A DNA stretch of 64,000 nucleotides from Giardia muris. Its lineage: Eukaryota; Fornicata; Diplomonadida; Hexamitidae. The position numbers and the translations under genes are program-made. The notes beneath the pieces are model-generated. The model had not been told where the DNA came from, ran no database searches, and saw only the letters and a program-made list of their open reading frames with translations. The stretch is from assembly GCA_006247105.1 (NCBI GenBank), contig CM016926.1, positions 744,001 through 808,000 on the forward strand. Direction: 5' to 3'. Numbering within the stretch: position 1 is the first letter of the stretch; every line of letters starts with the position of its first letter. Shown piece after piece: positions 33,546 to 41,914 of the stretch.

Positions 33546-36317
33546 TTAGGGGATCTCGTCCGTGTCCGTCTCCGATCCCAACAACTCCTTGTTCTCATCC
33601 TCGGTCGGAGTCTCATGGCTCTCCGCCGGAATACTTCCTCGTCTTTGAGAACGGACCCGCTTCAGGACGAAGTAGATGGTAAGCCCAATGGCAATGATGA
33701 GGACACCACATGCCACTCCAATCCCAATCAGCATCCCGACCGAAAGCCCGGCACCAACACAACGTGGGCCAGCAGCCCGATATCCAGAGGCACAATGGCA
33801 TGTACCTTGATGACAAGTTCCAGCGTTACTACACACCACACCATCAGCAACGCAGCTTCTTGCAACACAACCGGCGCCAGCCACGATCTGATATCCCGAT
33901 ACGCATGAAGAGCACTTACTACCATCATAGGCCTGATCGCAATAGCATCGGCCCTCAGTACACACCCCACCCACACAATGCTGTGCAAGGGCACAGTGTC
34001 CATGCCCGCTACACACCTCCTGGCCATGTCCCAGGCACTCCGGAACGACACAGGTCCCATCGATAAGAATGGCGTTCGAACCGCACTCACACGTCGTTTC
34101 TAGACCCACCTCTCCATACCCGGCATGACATCGCCCAAAGCCACCGCATTGAACAAGCACACCGCCCTCAATCTCTGTAACACAGTGCCGATCAACACAG
34201 GTCTCTCCGATCATGATTGCGCTTGACGAGCACTCCGAGCATAGGCTGCCATGGTGCGCCGTATCGCACATGCAATAATAGTCGTGGGAAGCGGTAGGGT
34301 TCCCACCAAGCCTTAATTGACAACGGCCTCCAGAAGAACAGACGACTTCGTTGCCTGCCCCCTTAACACCTCTGCCGATACATACCTCGCTCACACATAG
34401 GCCGTCCACGGTGACAAAGCCGCTGTTGCAACTGCATCGGGCTGTTGCGCCCTCGCCTTCGCACGTCCCTCCAGGGCACAGCATGTCATTAGCCTCGTCG
34501 TAGCAACCGGTACTCACACAGCCATGCGTAGGAGAGAGCGTGTAATTAGGATCGCACTCGCATTTGGGAGCGCTGGAATCCATGCGGCATCGGCCATGCC
34601 CATTGCATTCTATAGACGTCACGACGCCATCCACCTCCAAGCAGGCGAAGGAGATGCATTTGCCATCGATGGAGGCAGTCCCGTCGGGGCATATCTGGTC
34701 ATCGTTCTGCTGCTCACATTGCAAGCCCTCGTAGCCAGTAGAACAGATGCACTTACCCTCCGCCTGGTTACATTTTCCGTGACCCGAACACAGAGCGCTA
34801 CCCGTGATGCATATGGTGGGATAGCAGTGGCCATGATATGTGGAATAGCCCTGAGGGCAAGCGCAAGTGGAGGTCTCATCTGCGAGCTTGACACACGAGC
34901 TTGAGGGGCAAATCTCTCCATTTTCGTCGATGCAGTCGACAGGAGCGCAGATGTAGTTCCGATCGTAAACCGTCCCTGCCTCACACTCGCACTCGTAGAA
35001 GCCCGTGTTCGCAACGCACTTACCAAAGCCCCCACAGACCCGCAGGTCCGGGTTGTATGTGATGCACTCGATAGCAATGCAGCCAACTTCCGGGTTAACG
35101 AAAAGAAACCCTTCGCCACAGCTCCCCGAATAGTTCTCGCAATAGTCTCCGTAGAATGGATAGTCGCAGTCGCAACCGAAGGTCCGACAGGTCCCATGGC
35201 CACTGCATTCCAGCGTCGACCCGTCGGAGAGAGATACGAAGCAGCTCGGTGGGAGGCACGAATTATTGCGGGTGATGAAACCGTCGTCGCACTCGCAGTG
35301 GTACTTATAGCCAGAACCGGAGCTCTCAGCGATGCACTTTCCATTTGGACACATCTGGTTGTCAACGTAGCAGCCTGTAGGGATGCAGGGATAAACATCA
35401 GTTGATAGTGCACCATCGTTACATTTGCAGACGAAGGCGTCTTCCAGGTCGAAATATAAGCACTCTCCGGCACCCTGAATCCCACACACCATCGGGGGAT
35501 CCGTCTTAGTCAAGCACCTGTCCGGATAGCACGTCCCATCGACACGGGTCTGATTTGGAGGACAGGCGCCCGGATCTGCATCGTTGTGAGTACACTTGTC
35601 TCCAGAGAAGCCCGAGTTACAGAGGCAGCCACTGGGAGTGCAGACCCCGGCGTTGCCGCAGTAGGTCTCGTAATTATCTGAGACGCACGAGTTGCTGAGG
35701 CACTGCCCGTCTTTGGCCTTGCACTTATCATCACAGACACAATGCCACTTGCGTGCACTGGTCATGCTCGTAGCGGAAAAGCTGCAAGTTCCACAGTCGT
35801 TACAAAGGACAGAATCGCCCTGAGTGGTCTTCTCGACGCACTCGAGCGGATAACACTCCCCGTCAATGATCGCACCGTAATTGAGGTTGCAAGTAGCGCA
35901 AAGATTGTAGTCGACATAGTGCTGCTCGCAGGCGCAATAGTACACAGAGTAGCCGTCATACAGGCACGTCCCGTGGCCGCTACACGCGGTCTGTACCCCG
36001 TCGATGACGGAGATACAGTCATCAGCCACGCACTGTGCCCCGATGGCGGTCAAGTCTGAAGGGCATTCGCAATGATGAGAGCCCCCCTCTTCGACACACT
36101 TCCCATTCTGGCAAAGCGTATTGAACTGAGGGTTGTAGCACGCCTCGGGGACGCATAGCATTGAAGGAGAGAGCGTATACCCCTCATCACAGATGCAGGT
36201 GTACTCGTAGTTGATCTGCTGGCACTTCCCGTGGCCCCCGCACTCCTTAGTCTGGTACATGCAGATATCGGGGAGTGACTGGGCCAGGACCGCGGCTAAG
36301 AGGAGGAACCAGCGCAT
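33546..36317 (-). CDS. EGF-like/tenascin-type high-cysteine membrane protein
   Basis: 923 residues. The signal peptide is MRWFLLLAAVLAQS. The ectodomain is a long array of six-cysteine EGF-like repeats with the recurring G-H-G-x-C element (CGGHGKC, CSGHGTC, CSGHGKC). One transmembrane helix lies at about 862-885, followed by a 38-residue acidic, Ser/Thr-rich cytoplasmic tail. This matches Giardia high-cysteine (EGF/tenascin-like) membrane proteins exposed at the surface or secreted during host contact. There is no CRGKA tail, so it is not a classical variant surface protein. The tail ends in acidic residues and could interact with trafficking factors. Start after ttgataaatagcatttggg on the minus strand. 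Confidence 0.92.
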   Translation of the reverse strand: MRWFLLLAAVLAQSLPDICMYQTKECGGHGKCQQINYEYTCICDEGYTLSPSMLCVPEACYNPQFNTLCQNGKCVEEGGSHHCECPSDLTAIGAQCVADDCISVIDGVQTACSGHGTCLYDGYSVYYCACEQHYVDYNLCATCNLNYGAIIDGECYPLECVEKTTQGDSVLCNDCGTCSFSATSMTSARKWHCVCDDKCKAKDGQCLSNSCVSDNYETYCGNAGVCTPSGCLCNSGFSGDKCTHNDADPGACPPNQTRVDGTCYPDRCLTKTDPPMVCGIQGAGECLYFDLEDAFVCKCNDGALSTDVYPCIPTGCYVDNQMCPNGKCIAESSGSGYKYHCECDDGFITRNNSCLPPSCFVSLSDGSTLECSGHGTCRTFGCDCDYPFYGDYCENYSGSCGEGFLFVNPEVGCIAIECITYNPDLRVCGGFGKCVANTGFYECECEAGTVYDRNYICAPVDCIDENGEICPSSSCVKLADETSTCACPQGYSTYHGHCYPTICITGSALCSGHGKCNQAEGKCICSTGYEGLQCEQQNDDQICPDGTASIDGKCISFACLEVDGVVTSIECNGHGRCRMDSSAPKCECDPNYTLSPTHGCVSTGCYDEANDMLCPGGTCEGEGATARCSCNSGFVTVDGLCVSEVCIGRGVKGAGNEVVCSSGGRCQLRLGGNPTASHDYYCMCDTAHHGSLCSECSSSAIMIGETCVDRHCVTEIEGGVLVQCGGFGRCHAGYGEVGLETTCECGSNAILIDGTCVVPECLGHGQEVCSGHGHCALAQHCVGGVCTEGRCYCDQAYDGSKCSSCVSGYQIVAGAGCVARSCVADGVVCSNAGTCHQGTCHCASGYRAAGPRCVGAGLSVGMLIGIGVACGVLIIAIGLTIYFVLKRVRSQRRGSIPAESHETPTEDENKELLGSETDTDEIP

Positions 36318-36589
36318 CCCAAATGCTATTTATCAACATTTTGGCCAGATTGCCAGGGGTAGGTGATGGGAGGCGAAATGGCCAATAACAGCTAGTTCAC
36401 TTGAAGGGGAAGAGGGCAGGCCCATTCTCCTGGCTTCTTATGAGCAACGGAGGTTATCCAACTGAATACACCTGGGAGGGACTCTGAGAACTCTAAGAGC
36501 CCTGAGAACTTTGGGAGCACGTGAGTAAGGGAACGATTATGCCCCAAGCCTCTTTCAAGAGTCAGCTTGAACCTAGACCCAAGGACAAA

Positions 36590-37303
36590 ATGCGTCAGAT
36601 CATTGCGCCATCAATACTGTCTGCAGACTTCGCGAACCTTCAGGCCGATTCCATGGCGGCTCTTCGGCAAGGAGGCGACTGGCTACACGTGGATGTGATG
36701 GATGGCCACTTCGTCCCGAACCTGTCCTTAGGGTTCCCCGTCATCTCATCCCTGCACAAGAGCCTTCCCGAGGCCTTTCTCGATTGCCACTTCATGGTAA
36801 CGGACCCTGAGCGCTGGATCGACGTCGCCGCTAAGGCTGGTGCTTGTTCCTTCACCTTCCATATCGAAGCGCCAGGACTTCGACAAGAGGGGGTGACAGA
36901 GATGTATATTGGCCCAGATGAGTCCTTGAAGGAGATTAACGCAGCGTGTAGGCGGCTAGTGGCAAGGATCAAGGGTCTAGGGATGCGTGCTGGCCTCTCC
37001 ATCAAGCCGAAGACGCCCCTCTCCGCCATTGAAGACGAGACCCTTGCCAGCATCGATCTGCTTCTATTGATGACAGTCGAACCAGGCTTCGGGGGCCAAG
37101 CATACATGTTCGAAGCCGCCGAGAAGGCTCATGAGGCTCGACAGCGTTATCCAAACCTTGATATCGAGGTTGATGGAGGGATTGCGGCCACGACCATAGG
37201 ACATGCTAGTAAGTGTGGAGCAAACGTCTTTGTCGCGGGGTCCTCGATCTTTGGGAAGGAGGATTATGGAATAGCTATCAAGGAGTTACGCTCCAACCTC
37301 TAA
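36590..37303 (+). CDS. RPE: Ribulose-phosphate 3-epimerase
   Basis: 237 residues. A TIM-barrel enzyme interconverting ribulose 5-phosphate and xylulose 5-phosphate in the pentose phosphate pathway. Motifs are IAPSILSADFANL (residues 5-17), LHVDVMDGHFVPNLSLG with metal ligands His33 and Asp35, HFMVTDP, the LSIKPKTPL strand, the phosphate loop TVEPGFGGQAYM, and IEVDGGI with the catalytic Asp. The start is the ATG directly after aaggacaaa, which gives the family length; the frame is open further upstream but without homologous sequence. It complements the RpiB gene at 10182. Confidence 0.96.
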   Translation: MRQIIAPSILSADFANLQADSMAALRQGGDWLHVDVMDGHFVPNLSLGFPVISSLHKSLPEAFLDCHFMVTDPERWIDVAAKAGACSFTFHIEAPGLRQEGVTEMYIGPDESLKEINAACRRLVARIKGLGMRAGLSIKPKTPLSAIEDETLASIDLLLLMTVEPGFGGQAYMFEAAEKAHEARQRYPNLDIEVDGGIAATTIGHASKCGANVFVAGSSIFGKEDYGIAIKELRSNL

Positions 37304-37378
37304 TCTCTAGCTTCTAGTCTCTTCTCTTCTCCTATTGCACGTTTACCACATTAGGAAGGACAGTCGAAAGGGTGAGTT

Positions 37379-37672
37379 TCATTCATCATCTGGGAAGGGA
37401 TAATCATTGACCCCGACGTATCGAAGCTCCTCCTCCGGGTTCAGGGCGCTGACGGCGAGAGAGACCTTCCCCTCCGAGTGCTGGAAGAGCCCCACGGTTG
37501 ACGATGGTGGCATCTGATCGACATACGAGTGTGAATTCATGTTTGAGGGTGGTTGCTTTCGCCGGGACGAGTACCGAGCCAAAAGGGCTTCGAGGGTCAA
37601 CCCCGTGGCAATCCCCGCGGCGAACGCCAAGACCGCGACCTTGATCGCTCCCCGGGACACCCTTCGAGACAT
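37379..37672 (-). CDS. Small single-pass membrane protein
   Basis: 97 residues. A basic N-terminus (MSRRVSRGAIK) is followed by one hydrophobic helix (~10-34, VAVLAFAAGIATGLTLEALLARY) and an Arg/Lys cluster. A soluble polar domain ends in acidic residues (DYPFPDDE). This is a signal-anchor layout; short proteins of this kind occur in ER and mitosome membranes, but nothing here decides. The frame runs on upstream, antisense to the syntaxin gene, so the start at 37672 is chosen from the AT-rich initiator (taaagataatttctgctccctcATG). It shares a 22-bp promoter with the syntaxin. Confidence 0.65.
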   Translation of the reverse strand: MSRRVSRGAIKVAVLAFAAGIATGLTLEALLARYSSRRKQPPSNMNSHSYVDQMPPSSTVGLFQHSEGKVSLAVSALNPEEELRYVGVNDYPFPDDE

Positions 37673-37694
37673 GAGGGAGCAGAAATTATCTTTA
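37673..37694. promoter_or_regulatory. 22-bp divergent promoter, small membrane protein / syntaxin
   Basis: The sequence ends in agaaattatcttta immediately before the syntaxin ATG at 37695; the same AT-rich core serves the minus-strand ATG at 37672. Confidence 0.6.
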
Positions 37695-38603
37695 ATGGAG
37701 GACTTTGAGGCGCCAGTCTTTGATGCGACGCGGCTCCGCGGAGAGGAGGACGTCTTCGAGCGCGAGGACGGAGCGAGCCGCAACCTCGGGCGTTTTTTCA
37801 AGGCACTCGACGACCTGGACAAGTACTTCAAGCAGGTTGCCGAGGCAATCGACGTCCTGAAGGCGTCGTCGGACCACGTGACGACGAGCTTTATGGGGGA
37901 CGTGAACTCAGAGCGGCGGTCAGATGCGGCACGGAAGATGGGGCGTGAGGCGATCAACGAGCTTTCCTCCCGAATCAAGGCGCTTAATGAGACGGTACGG
38001 GAAGAAAAGGAGGCGGAGGACAGGGATGCCTCAGCGGAGGAGCGCGGGAAGTATAGTGACGAGTTACGACAGAAGATGGATCGTCTCCATGCGGCAACGA
38101 AGAAATTACATTCCTATTCCTCGGAGTTCCAAAGCTGTCAGGCGGTCTCCAAGGCGGTCCAGGAACAGAAGGTCAAACGGATTCTCAAGTCGTTGCGGAA
38201 CGACCTGACAGAACAGGAAATCGACTTCGCGGTCGATAATGGGGAGCAAGCCATTCGTTCCTTGATGCAGATGCAGACGGATGACTCCCAGCAGTTGTTA
38301 CAGGAGGCGATCGAGAAGAACAACATCGTCAAGGACATCCAGACAATGGCACTCGAGATTCACACTTTAACTAAGGATGCGGCCCTCCTATGCGAGCAGC
38401 AGTCGAAACTGATCGAGAGGATCGAGACGAACGTTGCGCAGGCGCGGTCCAACGTCAAGGAGGGGACCGAACACTTGGTGAAGGCCGAGCAACATCTGAA
38501 GAAGGGAAACAAGTGCATGTGCTGCATCATCGTCTTCTCGATCCTTGGGCTTGCCGTTCTAGTGATGATCGTCTCCTTGGTCTTGAAGGGGAAGAAGAAA
38601 TGA
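37695..38603 (+). CDS. Syntaxin (Qa-SNARE)
   Basis: 302 residues. The N-terminal region (~20-200) is helical, as in syntaxin Habc bundles. The SNARE motif (~205-275) has the Qa pattern LCEQQSKLIERIETNV with the zero-layer Gln, followed by LVKAEQHLKKGNK before the membrane. A Cys-containing anchor (CMCCIIVFSILGLAVLVMIVSLVL) ends in GKKK. Qa-SNAREs nucleate fusion complexes on target membranes. The start MEDFEAP is chosen because it follows aaattatcttta; an in-frame ATG 24 bases upstream overlaps the start of the divergent gene and has a GC-rich context. The CMCC next to the anchor could be palmitoylated. Confidence 0.88.
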   Translation: MEDFEAPVFDATRLRGEEDVFEREDGASRNLGRFFKALDDLDKYFKQVAEAIDVLKASSDHVTTSFMGDVNSERRSDAARKMGREAINELSSRIKALNETVREEKEAEDRDASAEERGKYSDELRQKMDRLHAATKKLHSYSSEFQSCQAVSKAVQEQKVKRILKSLRNDLTEQEIDFAVDNGEQAIRSLMQMQTDDSQQLLQEAIEKNNIVKDIQTMALEIHTLTKDAALLCEQQSKLIERIETNVAQARSNVKEGTEHLVKAEQHLKKGNKCMCCIIVFSILGLAVLVMIVSLVLKGKKK

Positions 38604-38669
38604 GGGGTGGGAGAAACCGAGAACAATACCGAACTGGGTCAAACTGGGGTGGACTGGGTCGGGCCAATA

Positions 38670-38864
38670 TTAGATGTACTTGTTAGTGGTGTCGATGGCT
38701 CCGACCGGGCATAGGGAGATGCATTGTAAACAGAAGACGCAGCTGTATTCCGGGGAGAGCACCGCCTTTCCGGTTAGCTTGTCGATGTGAATAGCGTCGT
38801 AGACGCACTTCGCACTGCAGACCCCACAGCCGGTGCAGACGCGTGTATCTATCAGGATTGACAT
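38670..38864 (-). CDS. 2[4Fe-4S] ferredoxin
   Basis: 64 residues. Two complete cluster-binding sets are present: Cys10, 13, 16 and 20 (CTGCGVCSAKC) and Cys42, 45, 48 and 52 (CVFCLQCISLCP). This is a bacterial-type low-potential electron carrier; in diplomonads such ferredoxins accept electrons from pyruvate:ferredoxin oxidoreductase and feed hydrogenase or redox enzymes. There is no targeting peptide, so it is cytosolic. ATG after gtaaaaag on the minus strand. It is a clean single-exon gene, unlike the intron-bearing [2Fe-2S] ferredoxin gene described in G. lamblia. Confidence 0.95.
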   Translation of the reverse strand: MSILIDTRVCTGCGVCSAKCVYDAIHIDKLTGKAVLSPEYSCVFCLQCISLCPVGAIDTTNKYI

Positions 38865-38918
38865 CTTTTTACTCCGGGTATTGCAAAGAGAGGGAGAGAA
38901 GGGGTGAGTTGGGGGCCA

Positions 38919-39641
38919 CTATTTGGTAACACGGTAGACACCTCTGTAGACCGTTGCCCCCGGATTTTTACGCTGATGCCTATCGGCATCGGCGGTCTTC
39001 AGCATCAGGTCAAGAATATCACGAGATAAAGGGTCCAAGTCTGCGTGTTCAACCTTCTCGAAGAGGGGGTGCTTATTGAGCACCTCAGTCATATATACGA
39101 AGAGATCATGGACGTCAGTACAGATGAAAAGGTAACCGCCCTCCTTCAGATAGTATGCGTACTCTGTGGCCAAAGGGCCACTGACGATACGTCGCTGTGC
39201 ATGTGAACGTTTGAATTGAGGATCGGGAAACATGATGGTGATTACCTCAACGGTCCCCCCAACGATAAGCCTTGGAAGTGCTCGCATCGCATTACACCTG
39301 ACGATAGCCCCATTCCTACACACCCCCTCGTCCTCCCGAATCTTCAAGAGCTGCCGCTGGCCTAATGCTACGGGTATGTCTCTTATCTCCAATCCTAACA
39401 CGCACTTCCTTGGCCAACGTCTAGAAACATCCTTCACGAAGTCTCCGTACCCACACCCAATGTCAAGGATGTCGAAGCGCTTGAACGCTTGCCCCTCATA
39501 ATACTTCTCGAATGGAAACTCCTCCGGCGTCGTACATGGTAAAGGTATCCCATCGTCCGCCAATGGGTTCGCATGGGCTCGGTGACGGAAGCGCGCTAGC
39601 TTCCCTGGCGCAATGTCCTGGCGCATGGTGGTCCCATCCAT
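38919..39641 (-). CDS. METTL1: tRNA (guanine-N7)-methyltransferase
   Basis: 240 residues. METTL1/Trm8 family, SAM-dependent, makes m7G46 in tRNA. The conserved RHRAHANPLAD element lies near residues 18-28, the SAM-binding loop DIGCGYGDF near 58-66, and the signature FPDPQFKRSHAQRR near 138-151. The C-terminal block includes TDVHDLFVYM. Yeast and animal enzymes work with a WD40 partner (Trm82/WDR4); none is in this window. Start at the first ATG of the frame (gaggagATGgat); a second ATG five codons in is possible. Confidence 0.95.
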   Translation of the reverse strand: MDGTTMRQDIAPGKLARFRHRAHANPLADDGIPLPCTTPEEFPFEKYYEGQAFKRFDILDIGCGYGDFVKDVSRRWPRKCVLGLEIRDIPVALGQRQLLKIREDEGVCRNGAIVRCNAMRALPRLIVGGTVEVITIMFPDPQFKRSHAQRRIVSGPLATEYAYYLKEGGYLFICTDVHDLFVYMTEVLNKHPLFEKVEHADLDPLSRDILDLMLKTADADRHQRKNPGATVYRGVYRVTK

Positions 39642-39697
39642 CTCCTCCGCCTTCTTAATACCCTCCTATTGAGGCTTTTTCTCCACATAAAATCCCG
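39642..39697. promoter_or_regulatory. Divergent promoter, METTL1 / pseudokinase
   Basis: 56 bp between opposed ATGs, with cttcttaata near the minus start, a run of five T in the middle and acataaaatcccg before the plus ATG. Confidence 0.5.
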
Positions 39698-41914
39698 ATG
39701 ATCGCATCACACTTGACAGAGAGCCGCCCCACCCACGTCCCCCGTACGGCTCCCGACCCAACCTTCGGCTTCTCGAAGGAGCAGCTGGACCGGTTTCCTC
39801 AGCTCAGAACAAGCCTTCACCCTCGTTTCCAGCGAGCCAAGGATCAGGTTCTTGACCAGGTCCTTCAGACCTTTGGGGGGATCGATACCCAGGACACCCT
39901 CGAGGTCACCTTCTGGGACGTCCCCCTTGCCCAACGGACCGTAACATGTTGGCAAGATGTCTCCGCTCGAGTTCTCTCCTATGCCTCTCTTTTATCCCCT
40001 GATACCCCCATCCCTGAGGACCCATCCTCTCAAGGTGGGGAGCATAGCATTGGACTCCCTTCACACGCGCTGCGCGTCATTGGTTTCGGCTTACCTACAC
40101 GAGAACGACGTGCAACCGTCGTCCTCGAATGTATCCAGGGAACCTCAATGTCACGCTTCTTCTCCAGGCTCCGTGGCGCCAGTCGGAACGTCATGACGCT
40201 TTCGGACCGAATCGTTCGGCGCTATGTTCACCACCTTGCTTTTGCCCTCGATGAATTACATAGGCAGCAGCTTCCCCTTCCAGGCCTCAGTCCTCATACC
40301 ATACTTTTCGATACGAAGACCGTCACCTGCCGTATCCACCCCGCAGCCCTTATTCGTGAAGACCCACGGCCTGATGCATTAATTTACCACGATCCTGAAG
40401 GATTCCTTGACTTGCTCGTCATGGCCTTGGACGTAGACCGGGACGCCTTCGAAGCTTTCCGCTTCCTTCTTGGAACCGCTCTGGAGGCCTGGTACGATAA
40501 GTATCGCTCTCTTTCACGAGAAGAAAAGGCTTCAGACCCGACATTGACGGTCCAAAGTAAGGAACCACGAGAGACCACCTCACAGGTCCGTCGTGTCCCT
40601 GAAACCTCTCTCCATATCGTCCATGAAAAAGGCGCCGACGATCAATCGCATTCTTATGTTAGTCGGCCCGGCTCCATTGTCCCGGGTGGAGGAGTGTCTA
40701 TCGATGGCAATGGAACAACAACTGACACGGGAGTAGCATCCCAAGCTCGGGTAGGTCGTCATGGCTCACATGCCACTGGCCCGGGTTCCAGCTCGAACCG
40801 TGCATCTTTCTTGCAGTCTCCATGCCTAGAAGCGCGTGGCACGCTGAATGGCCCAGACTCTCTGTGTTTCGGTGACGATGATATGGCCAACAGAAGTTCT
40901 ATTGATAGCGTCACCACGCACACGAGTAGCACGGCATCCCTCCACTGTGGAGAACACGGGGCGCAATGCTCGGGTGACCCGGCACATGCTGGAACTCCGG
41001 CCCATCATTGCCCTTGCATTATTTATCTATTCGCCAAACACATCCTTGCTGCACCCCAGCAGGAGCTCTCCCGACTTTTCGAGGCCCTTAGTGCGGTGGG
41101 ACCAAGTTCCATACACCCACACCTACATCATAGCTGCTCTACGTCTAGCGAAGACATGCGGGCCCCTTGCTCCGTAGGAACCCACCTTGAGAGCACAGGA
41201 CTCCTAACAGCCTCAACAGGTATCGAAGAGACACCTCCAGCCTACATTCATGTCCTAAAGGCATTCTACGACTCTCCCTTCCGGGATTCGGACGTCCGGG
41301 ACGAGGAGGAACTCGCCGCGGCACGTGAGCCCCATGCAGTCGAGAGCTGTCGGATATTGCAAGGACTTCACGAGGAACGAGCCGCCCAAAAGGCATGTAT
41401 GGGGACCGAAGTCGTTGCAACCAGCAGTACTGACTCTATTTCGAAGAGTGTGATCAGCCCTCCAGTTACCGTCTCCATGCCTCGTGATGGGACACCAATA
41501 ACATCGATAATGTTGAATCCTTGCTCGACTCGTTCCACCGGGGTGCTAAGGACGGTTCCAGAAGAGCCAGAAGATAGTCAGCCATTATCCGAATCGTACA
41601 ACGAAGTTGTCTACACCTTTGGGCTTCTGGCCTCATGTATTGCAACGTCGAGGCATCCATGGTCCTTTTCCGAATATCTCGTGGGGGGGCTTCAGAGGCG
41701 GCGTTTCCGGGTGGAGCATGTTTCGGACTCGGACCTTGCGGGGCTGATTGGGCTCTGCACGGGGCCTTCTACTACGCGGCCAACGCTTGCCGACATTCTT
41801 TGTCATCCGTTTGTTCGAGACTATGTTGAGGAATTACCACCATCAAGTAAGCCCTCGATCTCGGAACCAGGTGGCCATTCTAGTGCCCGGGGTCTCGCCG
41901 CTGGGCCGGGCTGA
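39698..41914 (+). CDS. Pseudokinase with large insert
   Basis: 738 residues. Kinase-like elements are visible but catalytically broken. FALDELHRQQLPLPGLSPHTILFD (near 185-208) occupies the place of the HRDLKPxN loop, without the Asp or Lys. The DFG position reads RIHPAAL. The C-lobe resumes near residue 630 (VYTFGLLASCI... GLCTGPSTTRPTLADILCHPFV), which matches subdomains IX-XI of NEK-like kinases. Between them lies a long Ser/Thr/His-rich, low-complexity insert (~270-620). No Gly loop or catalytic Lys is clear. It probably acts as a scaffold. Its last 35 bases overlap the end of the convergent thioredoxin-fold gene. Confidence 0.72.
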   Translation: MIASHLTESRPTHVPRTAPDPTFGFSKEQLDRFPQLRTSLHPRFQRAKDQVLDQVLQTFGGIDTQDTLEVTFWDVPLAQRTVTCWQDVSARVLSYASLLSPDTPIPEDPSSQGGEHSIGLPSHALRVIGFGLPTRERRATVVLECIQGTSMSRFFSRLRGASRNVMTLSDRIVRRYVHHLAFALDELHRQQLPLPGLSPHTILFDTKTVTCRIHPAALIREDPRPDALIYHDPEGFLDLLVMALDVDRDAFEAFRFLLGTALEAWYDKYRSLSREEKASDPTLTVQSKEPRETTSQVRRVPETSLHIVHEKGADDQSHSYVSRPGSIVPGGGVSIDGNGTTTDTGVASQARVGRHGSHATGPGSSSNRASFLQSPCLEARGTLNGPDSLCFGDDDMANRSSIDSVTTHTSSTASLHCGEHGAQCSGDPAHAGTPAHHCPCIIYLFAKHILAAPQQELSRLFEALSAVGPSSIHPHLHHSCSTSSEDMRAPCSVGTHLESTGLLTASTGIEETPPAYIHVLKAFYDSPFRDSDVRDEEELAAAREPHAVESCRILQGLHEERAAQKACMGTEVVATSSTDSISKSVISPPVTVSMPRDGTPITSIMLNPCSTRSTGVLRTVPEEPEDSQPLSESYNEVVYTFGLLASCIATSRHPWSFSEYLVGGLQRRRFRVEHVSDSDLAGLIGLCTGPSTTRPTLADILCHPFVRDYVEELPPSSKPSISEPGGHSSARGLAAGPG

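Noticed and set aside
38670..38864. Intron in the ferredoxin gene, as in a G. lamblia ferredoxin
   Set aside because: The frame is intact with both cluster motifs, and the known intron belongs to the [2Fe-2S] type.
39707..39955. 82-residue minus-strand frame at the start of the pseudokinase gene
   Set aside because: No initiator and full overlap with a long gene; shadow.
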